Positions 29,204 through 38,700 of a stretch of 64,000 nt of DNA are shown here, in pieces. The translations under genes and the position numbers were made by a program. Each line of letters starts with the position of its first letter. Position 1 is the first letter of the stretch. This DNA is from Sphingomonas yunnanensis (GTDB lineage: Bacteria; Pseudomonadota; Alphaproteobacteria; Sphingomonadales; Sphingomonadaceae). The stretch lies in the NCBI RefSeq assembly GCF_019898765.1, contig NZ_JAIOKB010000001.1, forward strand, positions 558,001 to 622,000. The letters are read 5' to 3'. The notes beneath the pieces are model-generated. The model had not been told where the DNA came from and did not search any database. It was given only the letters and a program-made list of their open reading frames with translations.

Positions 29204-29970
29204 CCAGCCCGATCGGCGAGGACGATCTGGCCGCATGGATCGATGGCAGGCTGTCGCCCGAGCGGCAGCGCCTGGTCGACGCCTATCTTGAAGGCCAGCC
29301 GGACGTGCATGCCCGTGTGCGAGAGCAGGCGGAGCAGGCGCGAGCCCTTGCATCCCTGTTCGCCCCCGTCGCGGATGAACCGATCCCGGCGACGATGCGC
29401 GTGGCAGCGATCAGGGGACGGCAACGGCAACCGCGTTGGCAGCTCGCCATCGCCGCGTCACTTCTGCTGGCGTTGGGGTTTGGCGGTGGCTGGTCGAGCG
29501 CGCGGTGGAGCGGCGAACCCCGCGCGGGCATCGCGGCGCTGGCCAACGAGGCGAGTGATAATTTCCGTGTCTATGCCGCCGACCGGATACGACCGGCGGA
29601 GATCGGCCCCGACCAGCGCGCCATGCTGATCCGATGGACCTCCGCTCGATTGGGTGAGCGCGTCACGATCCCGGACCTCAGCACGGCCGGCTATCGCTAT
29701 GGCGGGGGGCGACTGGTCGCGACGCCCCACGGCCCTGCGGCACTGCTCCTCTACGACGGACCGCAAGCGTCGAAACTTGCGGTGCTGACGAGGCCCATGC
29801 AGATCGACAAGACCGCGAGCATGACCAGCACGTCCAGCGGGACCATGGGCCGGGTCACATGGGCGGTCGACGGGATCGGCTATAGTGTGGTGGGCGAGCG
29901 ACCCGCGGCCGAACTGCATCCGATCGCCGATGAAGTCCGGCGTCAGGCAGATGCCGCGCTTGTGTCCTGA
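29200..29970 (+). CDS. Membrane anti-sigma factor
   Basis: This 256-aa single-pass protein pairs with the overlapping ECF sigma factor. The N-terminal cytosolic part has ASD-like helices (DDLAAWIDGRLSPERQRLVD). It lacks the Zn-binding His/Cys signature (HxxxCxxC), so it is not a ZAS type. The TM helix is WQLAIAASLLLALGFGGGW at about residues 90-110, and the C-terminal ~140 residues are periplasmic. The periplasmic domain is probably the sensor, or it contacts the secreted DUF305/propeller products of the operon (inference). Confidence 0.8.
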   Translation: MTSPIGEDDLAAWIDGRLSPERQRLVDAYLEGQPDVHARVREQAEQARALASLFAPVADEPIPATMRVAAIRGRQRQPRWQLAIAASLLLALGFGGGWSSARWSGEPRAGIAALANEASDNFRVYAADRIRPAEIGPDQRAMLIRWTSARLGERVTIPDLSTAGYRYGGGRLVATPHGPAALLLYDGPQASKLAVLTRPMQIDKTASMTSTSSGTMGRVTWAVDGIGYSVVGERPAAELHPIADEVRRQADAALVS

Positions 29971-30021
29971 TAGCGCCTTGCCGCCTCCCGGCGCCGACGG
30001 GCACCGGGCGGTCCAGCGCGA

Positions 30022-30534
30022 TCACGGCTTGCGCTCGACATCCTTCCTGTCGGTCTCGGCCGGCGTCAGACGGGCTCGCTCGCGGATGCGGCGTTCCAGC
30101 GGCGCGCCGACGAACAGGACGAGCATTGCAAGGCTCACCCCGCCGATGATGAGCGGCCACACCGCCAACCCTGCTGCCGCGCCGATCGTGGCTGTCACCC
30201 AGATGCACGCGGCGGTCGCCAATCCATGCACTTCCTGACCCTGGCCGACCCGCAGCACCGCACCGGCACCGATGAAGCCGACGCCGGACAGAATGCCCTG
30301 CATCGCCCGTCCTGCGGCATCGGCGTTCACGTTCGGCAAGCCACTATGCACGATCGCCTGAACGGCGATGCAACTCGCCAGACCGACCAGACCCAGCGTC
30401 CGCAGGCCCATGATCTGCCGGTTCTCACGCGAGCGTTCCCAGCCGAGCACCATCCCGGCCGCGGTCGCCACCACCAGCCGGCCAATCGCATCGATCCAGA
30501 AAGCGACGTCCGGTGCCGCTGATGCTTCGATCAT
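30022..30534 (-). CDS. MgtC/SapB family membrane protein
   Basis: This 170-aa protein has four to five membrane helices and belongs to the MgtC/SapB family. Diagnostic segments are GMVLGWERSRENRQIMGLRT, GILSGVGFIGAGAVLR and GLATAACIWVTATIGAAAGL. ATG 30534 overlaps the stop of the upstream molybdenum oxidoreductase (ATGA), so the two are translationally coupled. MgtC proteins affect magnesium/phosphate stress and ATP synthase. A link to sulfite handling is not known and is only suggested by position. Confidence 0.85.
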   Translation of the reverse strand: MIEASAAPDVAFWIDAIGRLVVATAAGMVLGWERSRENRQIMGLRTLGLVGLASCIAVQAIVHSGLPNVNADAAGRAMQGILSGVGFIGAGAVLRVGQGQEVHGLATAACIWVTATIGAAAGLAVWPLIIGGVSLAMLVLFVGAPLERRIRERARLTPAETDRKDVERKP

Positions 30535-31598
30535 TCGACCAGCACGTGAACGTGATGCCAGGCGGTGCACAGATAGCCGGCGAAATTCCACATCGTATCC
30601 GGCCGCTCGGGCTGTCCCTGCCCGGTCTCGTCGAAGGCACGGGCGACAAGGTGCTGGCGTCCCTTGGCAAGTGTGGCGTCAAGGATCCAGCGCCGCCAGC
30701 CCCAGCGCGTCTCCGGATCATCGGCGAAGGTCGCCTGTTGCCAGTCGCGACCGCCGTTCACCGACACTTCGATCCGAGAAATACGGCGGTCATAGGCAAT
30801 GGCATATCCCTCAATCCGCACCTCTCCGGCGGCCAAACTCTCGCCCGCACCGGGCGAGCAGATCGCGGCGTTGAGCGGCATGGCATTGATCGTCAGACCC
30901 TGGCTCCAGTCGACGGTGTCGCTCGTCACAGCGGCGGGGAAGAGCTTGTAGTCGTGCGCCTGGATCGGTGCCTCGGAGGGCGTTTCACGCACCTCGATCC
31001 GTGTCAGCCATTTGGCGCTGCGGACCCCGGCATAGCCAGGCACCACCATGCGGAGCGGGGCGCCATGTTCGGGCGTCAGCGGCTCGCCATTCATCGCCCA
31101 GGCGAGGAGTACGTCGGGCTCCCGCGCCTTGCTCATGGCGATCGATACCCCGAACAAGGCTTCTTCACCCTCCACGTCCACCTCGTCCGCGCCGGTGAAC
31201 GCCACGAACAGCTCGGACGCATCCGGCGCGCCGACCGCATCGAGCACATCGGCCAAGCGTACGCCGGTCCACTCCGCATTGCCGATCGCGCCTACGTCCC
31301 ACGGATCGCCGGAGGTGTTGGCGACCTGCTGGAGATCGGTACGCCGGTTGCCGGCGCACTGGAGAACCGCCGTTACCGTGCGCGTGGCAAACGTGCTCTT
31401 CAGTTCCTGCACCGAGAAGAAGCGGCTCGCCATGCCCCTCCCGCTCACCTCGATCCGATGATTGGCGGGCAGATCCGGCACCGGCCCGTGGCTGCGCACG
31501 TAGAACAGCGCCTGCGGCGTCAGAAACCGCTCGATCAACGCACCGGGCGTCGGCTCGGCATTGTAGGGATCAGAACTGCGCTCGATCATATCGGTCAT
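30531..31598 (-). CDS. Sulfite oxidase-family molybdopterin enzyme without a leader, predicted cytosolic
   Basis: The 355-aa protein has the sulfite-oxidase fold. The Mo ligand Cys is in TAVLQCAGNRRTDLQQV, the cofactor-binding stretch is VVPGYAGVRSAKWL, and a C-terminal Mo-co dimerisation Ig domain is present (SRIEVSVNGGRDWQQATF, then RRWILDATL). No signal or Tat leader precedes MTDMIERSSDPYNAEP, so a cytosolic location is predicted. It is divergent from the LysR gene across 146 bp and coupled to the MgtC-like gene downstream. The substrate is probably sulfite or a related S-oxide, given the neighbouring SorAB-like pair. Confidence 0.85.
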   Translation of the reverse strand: MTDMIERSSDPYNAEPTPGALIERFLTPQALFYVRSHGPVPDLPANHRIEVSGRGMASRFFSVQELKSTFATRTVTAVLQCAGNRRTDLQQVANTSGDPWDVGAIGNAEWTGVRLADVLDAVGAPDASELFVAFTGADEVDVEGEEALFGVSIAMSKAREPDVLLAWAMNGEPLTPEHGAPLRMVVPGYAGVRSAKWLTRIEVRETPSEAPIQAHDYKLFPAAVTSDTVDWSQGLTINAMPLNAAICSPGAGESLAAGEVRIEGYAIAYDRRISRIEVSVNGGRDWQQATFADDPETRWGWRRWILDATLAKGRQHLVARAFDETGQGQPERPDTMWNFAGYLCTAWHHVHVLVE

Positions 31599-31676
31599 GG
31601 ACGATCAAACGTCGCGGGCACGCGTAACGCTTCAAGTCTTCGAGACCATCGCAGACGAAAGGCTGCCGACCATTCC

Positions 31677-31702
31677 GATATCCAGATTGGAATGACCATA
31701 TC
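31677..31702. promoter_or_regulatory. Possible LysR-type binding site between divergent genes
   Basis: GATAT and ATATC form a perfect inverted pair separated by 16 nt, 42 bp upstream of the LysR start, in the 146-bp region shared with the divergent Mo enzyme. LysR proteins usually bind such dyads upstream of their own gene. The dyad is short, so this is tentative. Confidence 0.3.
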
Positions 31703-31744
31703 AAACGGTTGGTCGTATCGATCTAAGTACGCGATATATGCTGC

Positions 31745-32617
31745 ATGACTTTGGAGCAGCTCAGAATATTCGTCGGTGTCGCGGAGCGCGAACACGTCAC
31801 CAAGGCAGCGGAGGCGCTGAACGTCACGCAGTCTGCTGCCTCCGGGGCGGTTGCGGCCCTCGAAGCGCGCTACGGCGTTCCGCTGTTCCACCGCGTCGGG
31901 CGTGGCATCCAGCTTACCGAGGCAGGCCGCGGCTTTCTGGAGGAAGCGCGCGCGGTGCTGGGGCGGGCAGCGCATGCCGAGACGATGCTCGCGGACTATG
32001 CCGGGCTCGCGCGTGGTTCGTTGCGGATCGTCGCCAGCCAGACGATCGCGAGCTATTGGTTGCCGGCAAAGCTCGCCGCCTTCCACGAACGCCACCCACA
32101 GATCGCGGTCGAGCTGGCGATCGACAACACCGAAGGCGCGGCAGCGCAGGTGTTGAGCGGCGCGGCGGAACTCGGCTTTGTCGAGGGCGAGGTGGACGAA
32201 CCGGCGCTTGCCCACTGGAATGTCGGGCATGACCCAATGGTGCTGGTCGGCCGCGAGGAAGCCGAACGCATCGACGAGGCCTGGCTGCGCACTACACGCT
32301 GGATCGTCCGTGAGCAGGGATCGGGTACGCGCTCGACTTTCGAGGACGTGCTGCGAACGCGCGGGTTTGATCCGGCCCAGCTGACGATAGCGATGACGCT
32401 GCCGTCCAACGAGGCGGTGCGCACCGCCGTTGAGGCCGGTGCCGGCGTTGCCGTCTTGTCGCGATTGGTCGTCGCGCGCGCGCTCAAGGCTGGCGATCTC
32501 GTCGAGCTGCCGCTCGGGCTGCCCGACCGCGCCTTTCACGCGCTGCGCCACAAGGAACGCTATCGCACCCGCGCGGCCGACGCGCTGACGGATCTCATCA
32601 AGGAGCAGGTCGCATGA
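31745..32617 (+). CDS. LysR family regulator, predicted sulfur/sulfite-responsive (CysB/YeiE-like)
   Basis: This 290-aa LysR regulator starts MTLEQLRIFVGVAEREHVTK, with the winged helix completed by AASGAVAALEARYGVPLFHR. The co-inducer domain begins at about residue 90 (GSLRIVASQTIASYWLPAKL) and resembles CysB/YeiE-type proteins. It is divergent from the leaderless Mo enzyme and overlaps the TDT exporter start by four bases (ATGA). It probably controls both sides. YeiE/CbbR-type regulators respond to sulfite or reduced metabolites, but the exact ligand is unknown. Confidence 0.82.
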   Translation: MTLEQLRIFVGVAEREHVTKAAEALNVTQSAASGAVAALEARYGVPLFHRVGRGIQLTEAGRGFLEEARAVLGRAAHAETMLADYAGLARGSLRIVASQTIASYWLPAKLAAFHERHPQIAVELAIDNTEGAAAQVLSGAAELGFVEGEVDEPALAHWNVGHDPMVLVGREEAERIDEAWLRTTRWIVREQGSGTRSTFEDVLRTRGFDPAQLTIAMTLPSNEAVRTAVEAGAGVAVLSRLVVARALKAGDLVELPLGLPDRAFHALRHKERYRTRAADALTDLIKEQVA

Positions 32618-33765
32618 CTGCCGACACGCACTCCGTTCTCAGCGGCCTCAAGCCGCTCAGCCGGCTCGATCACCCCCGCGAGATGATCCGCCAGTTCACG
32701 CCCAACTGGTTCGCCGCGACGATGGGCACGGGCATCCTTGCCCTCGCGCTGCCGCAGGTGCCCGGCATCGGGCCTTCGCTTAAACCTGTCGGCGAGGTGT
32801 TGTGGTTCTTCAATATCGCGCTCTTCGCGCTGTTCGCCGGCCTCTATGGCGCGCGCTGGGTGATGTTCGGGCACGAGGCGCGGCGCATCTTCGGGCACAA
32901 CACCGTGTCGATGTTCATCGGGACCATTCCGATGGGGCTGGCGACGATCATCAACGGCTGTCTCGCCTTCGGCATCGCGCGGTTCGGAAATGGCATCGTG
33001 CCGGTCGCGCATATCCTGTGGTGGATCGACGTCGCCATGTCGCTCGCCTGCGGCGTGCTGATCCCCTACCTGATGTTTACCCGCCACGAGCACAGCCTGG
33101 ACGGCATGACCGCCGTATGGCTGCTGCCGGTCGTCGCTGCCGAAGTGGCGGGCGCCAGCGGCGGGCTGCTCGCGCCGCATCTAACCGATCCCCACGCGCA
33201 GATAGTGACGCTCGCGACCTCCTATGTGCTGTGGGCCTATTCGGTGCCGGTCGCGTTTGGCATCCTCGCCATCCTCATCCTGCGCATGGCACTCCACAAG
33301 TTGCCGCATGAAAGCATGGCGGCATCTTCCTGGCTGGCGCTGGGGCCGATCGGCACGGGTGCTCTGGGCATGCTGGTGCTCGGCGCGGATGCGCCGGCGA
33401 TCCTCACCGCGCACGGGCTAGCCGGCGTCGGCACCGTCGCGCAGGGGATCGGCGTTGTCGCCGGGCTCTGCCTTTGGGGTTTCGGCCTGTGGTGGCTGGC
33501 GCTCGCGACGCTTATCACCATCCGCTACTGGCGCGCGGGCGTGCCGTTCAACCTCGGCTGGTGGGGCTACACCTTCCCGCTCGGCGTCTACACCGTCGCC
33601 ACCTTCCGCCTCGGCACGACGCTGAACCTTATGTTTTTCGGTATCGTCGGCACGGTGCTGACGGTTGCGCTCGCGGCGATGTGGCTGCTGGTCGGTGCCA
33701 AGACGCTAGCCGGTGCATGGCGGGGCAACCTGTTCGTCTCGCCCTGCATCGCCACCCCGAACTGA
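32614..33765 (+). CDS. TDT family transporter, probable sulfite exporter
   Basis: This 383-aa membrane protein of the tellurite-resistance/dicarboxylate (TDT) family, which includes yeast Ssu1 and TehA, has about ten helices. The family N-terminus FTPNWFAATMGTGILALALP is clear, and NLGWWGYTFPLGVYTVATFR is the conserved C-terminal stretch. ATG 32614 overlaps the LysR stop. Downstream is a SorA-like sulfite dehydrogenase with its cytochrome. That context favours sulfite efflux over malate or tellurite transport, but this is inference. Confidence 0.82.
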   Translation: MTADTHSVLSGLKPLSRLDHPREMIRQFTPNWFAATMGTGILALALPQVPGIGPSLKPVGEVLWFFNIALFALFAGLYGARWVMFGHEARRIFGHNTVSMFIGTIPMGLATIINGCLAFGIARFGNGIVPVAHILWWIDVAMSLACGVLIPYLMFTRHEHSLDGMTAVWLLPVVAAEVAGASGGLLAPHLTDPHAQIVTLATSYVLWAYSVPVAFGILAILILRMALHKLPHESMAASSWLALGPIGTGALGMLVLGADAPAILTAHGLAGVGTVAQGIGVVAGLCLWGFGLWWLALATLITIRYWRAGVPFNLGWWGYTFPLGVYTVATFRLGTTLNLMFFGIVGTVLTVALAAMWLLVGAKTLAGAWRGNLFVSPCIATPN

Positions 33766-33854
33766 TCCGCCATGATGATCGGATCAGTCGGTCCGATCAC
33801 TTGCAGAATGCCCCTTCGATCCGCCAGCGTGACTGGCCACAGGAGAGCCTTGTC

Positions 33855-35090
33855 ATGGACAATTTCGACGCCGGGCTGGCGAGTGAGACCAGCCGTCGCC
33901 GCTTCCTCAGCCATGCCGCGCTCGGCACCGCCGGCCTTGCCGCCGCGCCGGCACTGGCGCAGCAGCTCGTCGACCTGAAGCTGCCCGGCGGCAATGCCGA
34001 GCGGCCGATGACCAGCGCCTTTCCCGGCAAGGGCAGCATGATCCTCCAGCGCGTCCATCCACCCTTGCTGGAGACGCCGATGGAGGTCTTCGACAAGTCG
34101 GTGTTCACGCCCAACGACCAGTTCTTCGTCCGCTGGCACTGGGCCGACATACCGACCTCGATCGACGTCGAAAGTTTCCGCCTCAACGTCTTCGGCCACG
34201 TCAATCGGCCGCTGTCGATCAGCCTCGCTCAGCTGCTGCGCCTTCCACGGGTCGAGATGGCGGCGGTGAACCAGTGCTCGGGCAACAGCCGCGGGCTGTT
34301 CCAGCCGCGCGTCGCCGGCGCGCAATGGGGCAATGGCGCGATGGGCAACGCCAAGTGGCTCGGCGTTCGCCTGCGCGACGTGCTCGACCTCGCCGGGGTC
34401 AAGGCAGGCGCGGTGCAGGTGCGCTTCGGCGCTCTCGATCAGCCGGTCGTGGCGGGCGCTCCTGACTTCGAGAAGGCACTCGACATCGACCATGCCCGCG
34501 ACGGCGAGGTCATGATCGCCTTCGGCATGAACGGCGAGCAACTGCCGCTCCTCAACGGCTTTCCCTGCCGGCTGATCGTGCCGGGCTGGTACTCGACCTA
34601 TTGGGTCAAGATGCTGAACGCGATCGAGGTACTGCCCGGCCCTGACGACCAGTATTGGATGGCCAAGGCCTACAAGATCCCCGCGACACCCGGCGCGAAT
34701 GTCGCGCCCGGTGCCAAGGACTTCCCGACCGTACCGATCAATCGCATGATCCCGCGTAGCTGGATGACCAGCCTGCCCGATGGTCAGGCGATCGCCTATG
34801 AAGCGTCGATCCCGGTCGGCGGCATCGCAATGGGCGGCGATTGCGGCGTCGCCAAGGTCGATGTGTCGTCGGACGGTGGCCGCACCTGGTACAGGACGAC
34901 GCTCGGAGCGGACGAGGGCAGGTACAGCTTCCGGCGCTGGGACGGGCGGGTGCCGCTGAGACGCGGGCCTAACCCCATCATGGTGCGCTGCTGGAACACC
35001 AACGGTGTCGCTCAGCCGATGAAGCCGATCTGGAATCCCGGCGGGTTCATGCGCGGCAACATTGAAACCACCACCATCATCGCGGCCTGA
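33855..35090 (+). CDS. Tat-exported sulfite:cytochrome c dehydrogenase, Mo subunit (SorA-like)
   Basis: This 411-aa enzyme carries a Tat leader, SRRRFLSHAALGTAGLAAAP, with the cleavage site near LAQQ. The Mo-coordinating Cys is in VNQCSGNSRGLFQPRVAG, and CRLIVPGWYSTYWVKMLNAI is the cofactor-binding stretch. A Mo-co dimerisation domain follows (VDVSSDGGRTWYRTTLG, then SFRRWDGRVPLRRG). It is followed 14 bp later by a monohaem cytochrome, the SorAB arrangement. It would oxidise sulfite to sulfate in the periplasm, passing electrons to cytochrome c. ATG 33855 follows AGGAG. Confidence 0.9.
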   Translation: MDNFDAGLASETSRRRFLSHAALGTAGLAAAPALAQQLVDLKLPGGNAERPMTSAFPGKGSMILQRVHPPLLETPMEVFDKSVFTPNDQFFVRWHWADIPTSIDVESFRLNVFGHVNRPLSISLAQLLRLPRVEMAAVNQCSGNSRGLFQPRVAGAQWGNGAMGNAKWLGVRLRDVLDLAGVKAGAVQVRFGALDQPVVAGAPDFEKALDIDHARDGEVMIAFGMNGEQLPLLNGFPCRLIVPGWYSTYWVKMLNAIEVLPGPDDQYWMAKAYKIPATPGANVAPGAKDFPTVPINRMIPRSWMTSLPDGQAIAYEASIPVGGIAMGGDCGVAKVDVSSDGGRTWYRTTLGADEGRYSFRRWDGRVPLRRGPNPIMVRCWNTNGVAQPMKPIWNPGGFMRGNIETTTIIAA

Positions 35091-35104
35091 GGAGCGAGCA
35101 AATC

Positions 35105-35587
35105 ATGAAGACTCCGTCTCCCGGCATGATGGCTGCTGGCCTGATCGGCCTGACCGGCATCATCCTCGTCTTGATCGGCGCGCCGAGCAGCCGCAAGGCG
35201 CCCGTTCCGATCTCCGAGATGTCTGAGCCGGCACCGGCCGCCAGCGTGTCAGCGCGCGGCTTCTCGCTTGCCTCGACCAGCGTCGACCTGCCGGCCGACG
35301 ACGCGACCTACCCCGACGGTCCGCACGCCGACGTCATCAATGCCAATTGCACCTCGTGCCACTCAGCCAGCATGGCGCTGACCCAGCCTGCGCTATCGGC
35401 GGATCAGTGGAAGGCGACCGTCACCAAGATGCGTGAGGTGTATAAGGCGCCAGTGGCCGAGAAGGACGTCGATGCGATCGTTGCTTATCTCACCGCTATG
35501 CCGAGCCAGAAGGTGGCACCCGCGATCGGCAAGGCGCAGGACCCGGACCCCAAAGTGGCTCCTGATGTCTCAGGTGGAACCGGCTAA
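35105..35587 (+). CDS. Monohaem c-type cytochrome (SorB-like)
   Basis: This 160-aa secreted cytochrome c has an N-terminal hydrophobic segment (GLIGLTGIILVLIG) and one haem-binding site, NCTSCHSASMALTQP. The C-terminal helix VDAIVAYLTAMP is the usual second helix. An axial Met is likely but not assigned. It lies 14 bp downstream of the SorA-like gene and is its probable electron acceptor (SorB role). The last ~30 residues are a Pro/Asp-rich tail. Confidence 0.88.
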   Translation: MKTPSPGMMAAGLIGLTGIILVLIGAPSSRKAPVPISEMSEPAPAASVSARGFSLASTSVDLPADDATYPDGPHADVINANCTSCHSASMALTQPALSADQWKATVTKMREVYKAPVAEKDVDAIVAYLTAMPSQKVAPAIGKAQDPDPKVAPDVSGGTG

Positions 35588-35622
35588 CCGATCTACTTCC
35601 ATAATCCCGAAATACCATCCCA

Positions 35623-35712
35623 AACGAGACTGTGCCGGCCGTCTCGTTGGCCGTTCCCAATCGGGAACGGCTAGCCTGAGCTTTCCGTACCCCTGCATCA
35701 TCGATGCAGGGG
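35623..35712. terminator. Three consecutive hairpins between convergent operons
   Basis: There are three perfect stems: AACGAGAC/GTCTCGTT (35623-35648), GCCGTTCCC/GGGAACGGC with a 4-nt loop (35650-35671), and CCCCTGCAT/ATGCAGGGG with a 5-nt loop (35690-35712). They lie between the SorB-like gene (plus) and czcA (minus), where bidirectional termination is expected. No long T run follows any stem. Confidence 0.7.
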
Positions 35713-35728
35713 TGATCGATCCTCGCAG

Positions 35729-38700
35729 TCACGCGCCATGAAGCGTCTCCTGTTTGTCGTGTGTCTCGGTGTGTTGCGACGCCGTGACCATCGAACCGAA
35801 CCGCGCGTATAGCGTCGGCAGAACGAACAAGGTGAGCAGGGTCGCTGAGATAAGTCCCCCGATCACCACGGTCGCGAGCGGCTTTTGAACCTCGGCCCCT
35901 GCGCCGTGCCCCAGCGCCATCGGCACGAAGCCAAGACTGGCGACGAGCGCAGTCATCGCAACGGGGCGAAGCCGGAGCAGAGCCCCCTCGCGGGCGGCAC
36001 GCGCCCGGTCCATTCCCTCCCGCATAAGGTCGTGGATGGAGGACACCATCACCAGTCCGTTGAGCACCGCTACGCCGGACAGTGCGATGAACCCGACCGC
36101 GGCCGAGATGGAGAAAGGCAAATCGCGGAGCAGGAGCGCGAGGATACCGCCGACCAACGCCAGCGGCACGCCGGTGAAGACCAGAGCCGCGTCGCGCACC
36201 GATCCGAGCGCACCGTAAAGCAGCAGCATGATGACGGCGAAGCATATCGGCACCACGATCGTCAGGCGTGCCCGGGCGCTTGCGAGGTTCTCGAACTGGC
36301 CGCCCCAGGTCAGATAGGTGCCGGCCGGTAAGGCAACCTGCTGCGCTATCCTGGCCTGCGCCTCCTCGACGACCCCTGCAACGTCTCGCCCACGCACATT
36401 GGCCTGGACGACGACACGCCGCTTGCCGTTCTCCCGGCTGATCTGGTTCGGCCCATCGCCGAGCCCGATGTCCGCAACGCTGGCGAGCGGCACGAACGAT
36501 CCGCTCGCCGTTGGCACCGGAATCTGCCCAAGGGTCTGCAAATCGGCGCGTGCCGTCTCGCTGAGACGGATCACGACCGGGAAGCGGGCGTCGCCTTCGA
36601 AGATCACGCCGGCCTGCTTGCCACCTACGGTTGCCGCAACGACGTCCTGGACATCGCCGGCAGAAACACCGACCCGCGCCATCGCGTCCCGGTTGGGACG
36701 AATGTCGAGAAGCGGCAGTCCTTCGGTCTGCTCCACCCGGACATCCGCTGCACCAGGCACCTTGCGTATCACGTCCGCTATCTGGACCGCGGTCGCATTC
36801 ATGCTGGCAAAGTCGTCGCCGAACACCTTGACCGCGATATCCCCGCGCACGCCGGCCACAAGTTCATTGAAGCGCATCTGGATCGGCTGCGTAATCTCGT
36901 AGCCGTTCCCCGGGATGGTCGAGACCTTCTTCTCGATACGCTCGACCAGCTCCTCCTTGGGGAGGCTGGGGTCCGGCCATTCCTTGCGAGGTTTCAGCAT
37001 CACAAACGTGTCGGTCGCGTTGGGCGGCATCGGATCGCTGGCGATCTCAGACGTGCCCGTCCGCGAGAAGGCATATTGCACTTCGGGCTCACGACTGATC
37101 GTCTTCTCGACCGCGAACTGCATACGCTGGCTCTGCTCGACCGACGTGCCGGGCGGTCGCCAGGCTTGGACGAGGATGTCGCCCTCATCGAGCTGCGGCA
37201 GGAACTCCTGACCCAGCGTCGTGAAAGCGAGTGCCGCCACCAAGACGCCGGCAAGCGCCCCGCCGATGGTGACGCTCGGACGCCGCATCGCGGCATCGAG
37301 GCCGGGTTCGTAGCGGCGCTTGAGCCAAACCACGATCCGGCTTTCCTTCTCCTCGACCTTGCCGGCGAGGAAGGCGGCGATGGCCGCCGGAACGAAGGTC
37401 AGGGACAGCACGAAGGCAAGGACGAGCGCGATGATGACGGTGAGCGCCATCGGCTCGAACATCTTGCCCTCCACGCCGCTAAAGGTGAGCAACGGTGCGT
37501 AGACGAGGATGATGATCGCCTGCCCATAGACCGATGGCCGGATCATCTCGCGGGCGGACGCCGCCACGATGGCGAGGCGTTCCTTCAGAGGGAGGACACC
37601 CCCGGTTTCGTGCTGGCGCGTGCCGAGGTGGCGCAGCGCGTTCTCGACGATGATGACCGCACCATCGACGATGAGACCGAAGTCCAATGCGCCGAGGCTC
37701 ATCAGATTGGCCGAAACGCCGGCACGTAGCATCCCCGTAGCGGTGAGCAGCATGGTGATCGGAATTACCATCGCGGCGATCAGCGCCGCGCGGAAGTTGC
37801 CGAGCAGCACGAACAGCACCACGATGACCAGCACCGCGCCTTCAGCGAGGTTGCGGGCAACCGTCGCGATCGTGGAATTCACGAGCTTGGTACGATCCAG
37901 GACCGGCTTGACCACGACATCGGTAGGTAGCGATCGGCCGATGGCCTGAAGCCGTTCACCGACGTCGGTCGCGACGGTGCGGCTGTTCTCGCCGATGCGC
38001 ATCACGGCTGTGCCGACGACGACTTCGTGACCGTTCTCGGATGCCGAGCCGGTGCGGATGCCTTGCCCAGCTTTCACGGTCGCCACCTGATTGAGCACGA
38101 TCGGTACGCCCTCGCGGCTCGCGACGACGGTGCGTGACAGCTCATCAGCGGTGCGAACGCGCGCGTCCGAGCGGACGAACAGCCCTTCGCCGTTCCGATC
38201 GACCGTGCCTGCGCCAATGCTGGTGTTGCTGCGCTCGAGCGCGGTAGCGAGGTCCTGGACCGTCAGCCGCATCGATGCCAGGCGTTGGAGGTCGGGAATG
38301 ACCAGATATTCGCGGTCGAACCCACCCAGCGAGTCTACGCCGGCGACACCTTCGGTCCCGCGGAGCTGCGGCGACACGATCCACTCCTGAACGGTGTGGA
38401 GATAGGTCGCCTTGTCGCGTTCGCTGACGAGGTGTTCGCCTTCGGGGGTGATGTAGCTGCCGTCGCGCTGGAGCCCGGGTTCGCCATCCCGATGCTTCAC
38501 GCGGTTCAGTTCCTGAAACTCGACGGTCCACATGAAGATGTCGCCGAGACCTGTCGCGATCGGCCCCATCTCGGGCATGACGCCCTGCGGCAGCCGTTCC
38601 TCGGCCATCCGCATCCGCTCGGCGACCTGTTGGCGGGCAAAGTAGATGTCGGTCGCGTCGGTGAAGACGGCCGTGATCTGGGCAAAGCCGTTGCGGTTGA

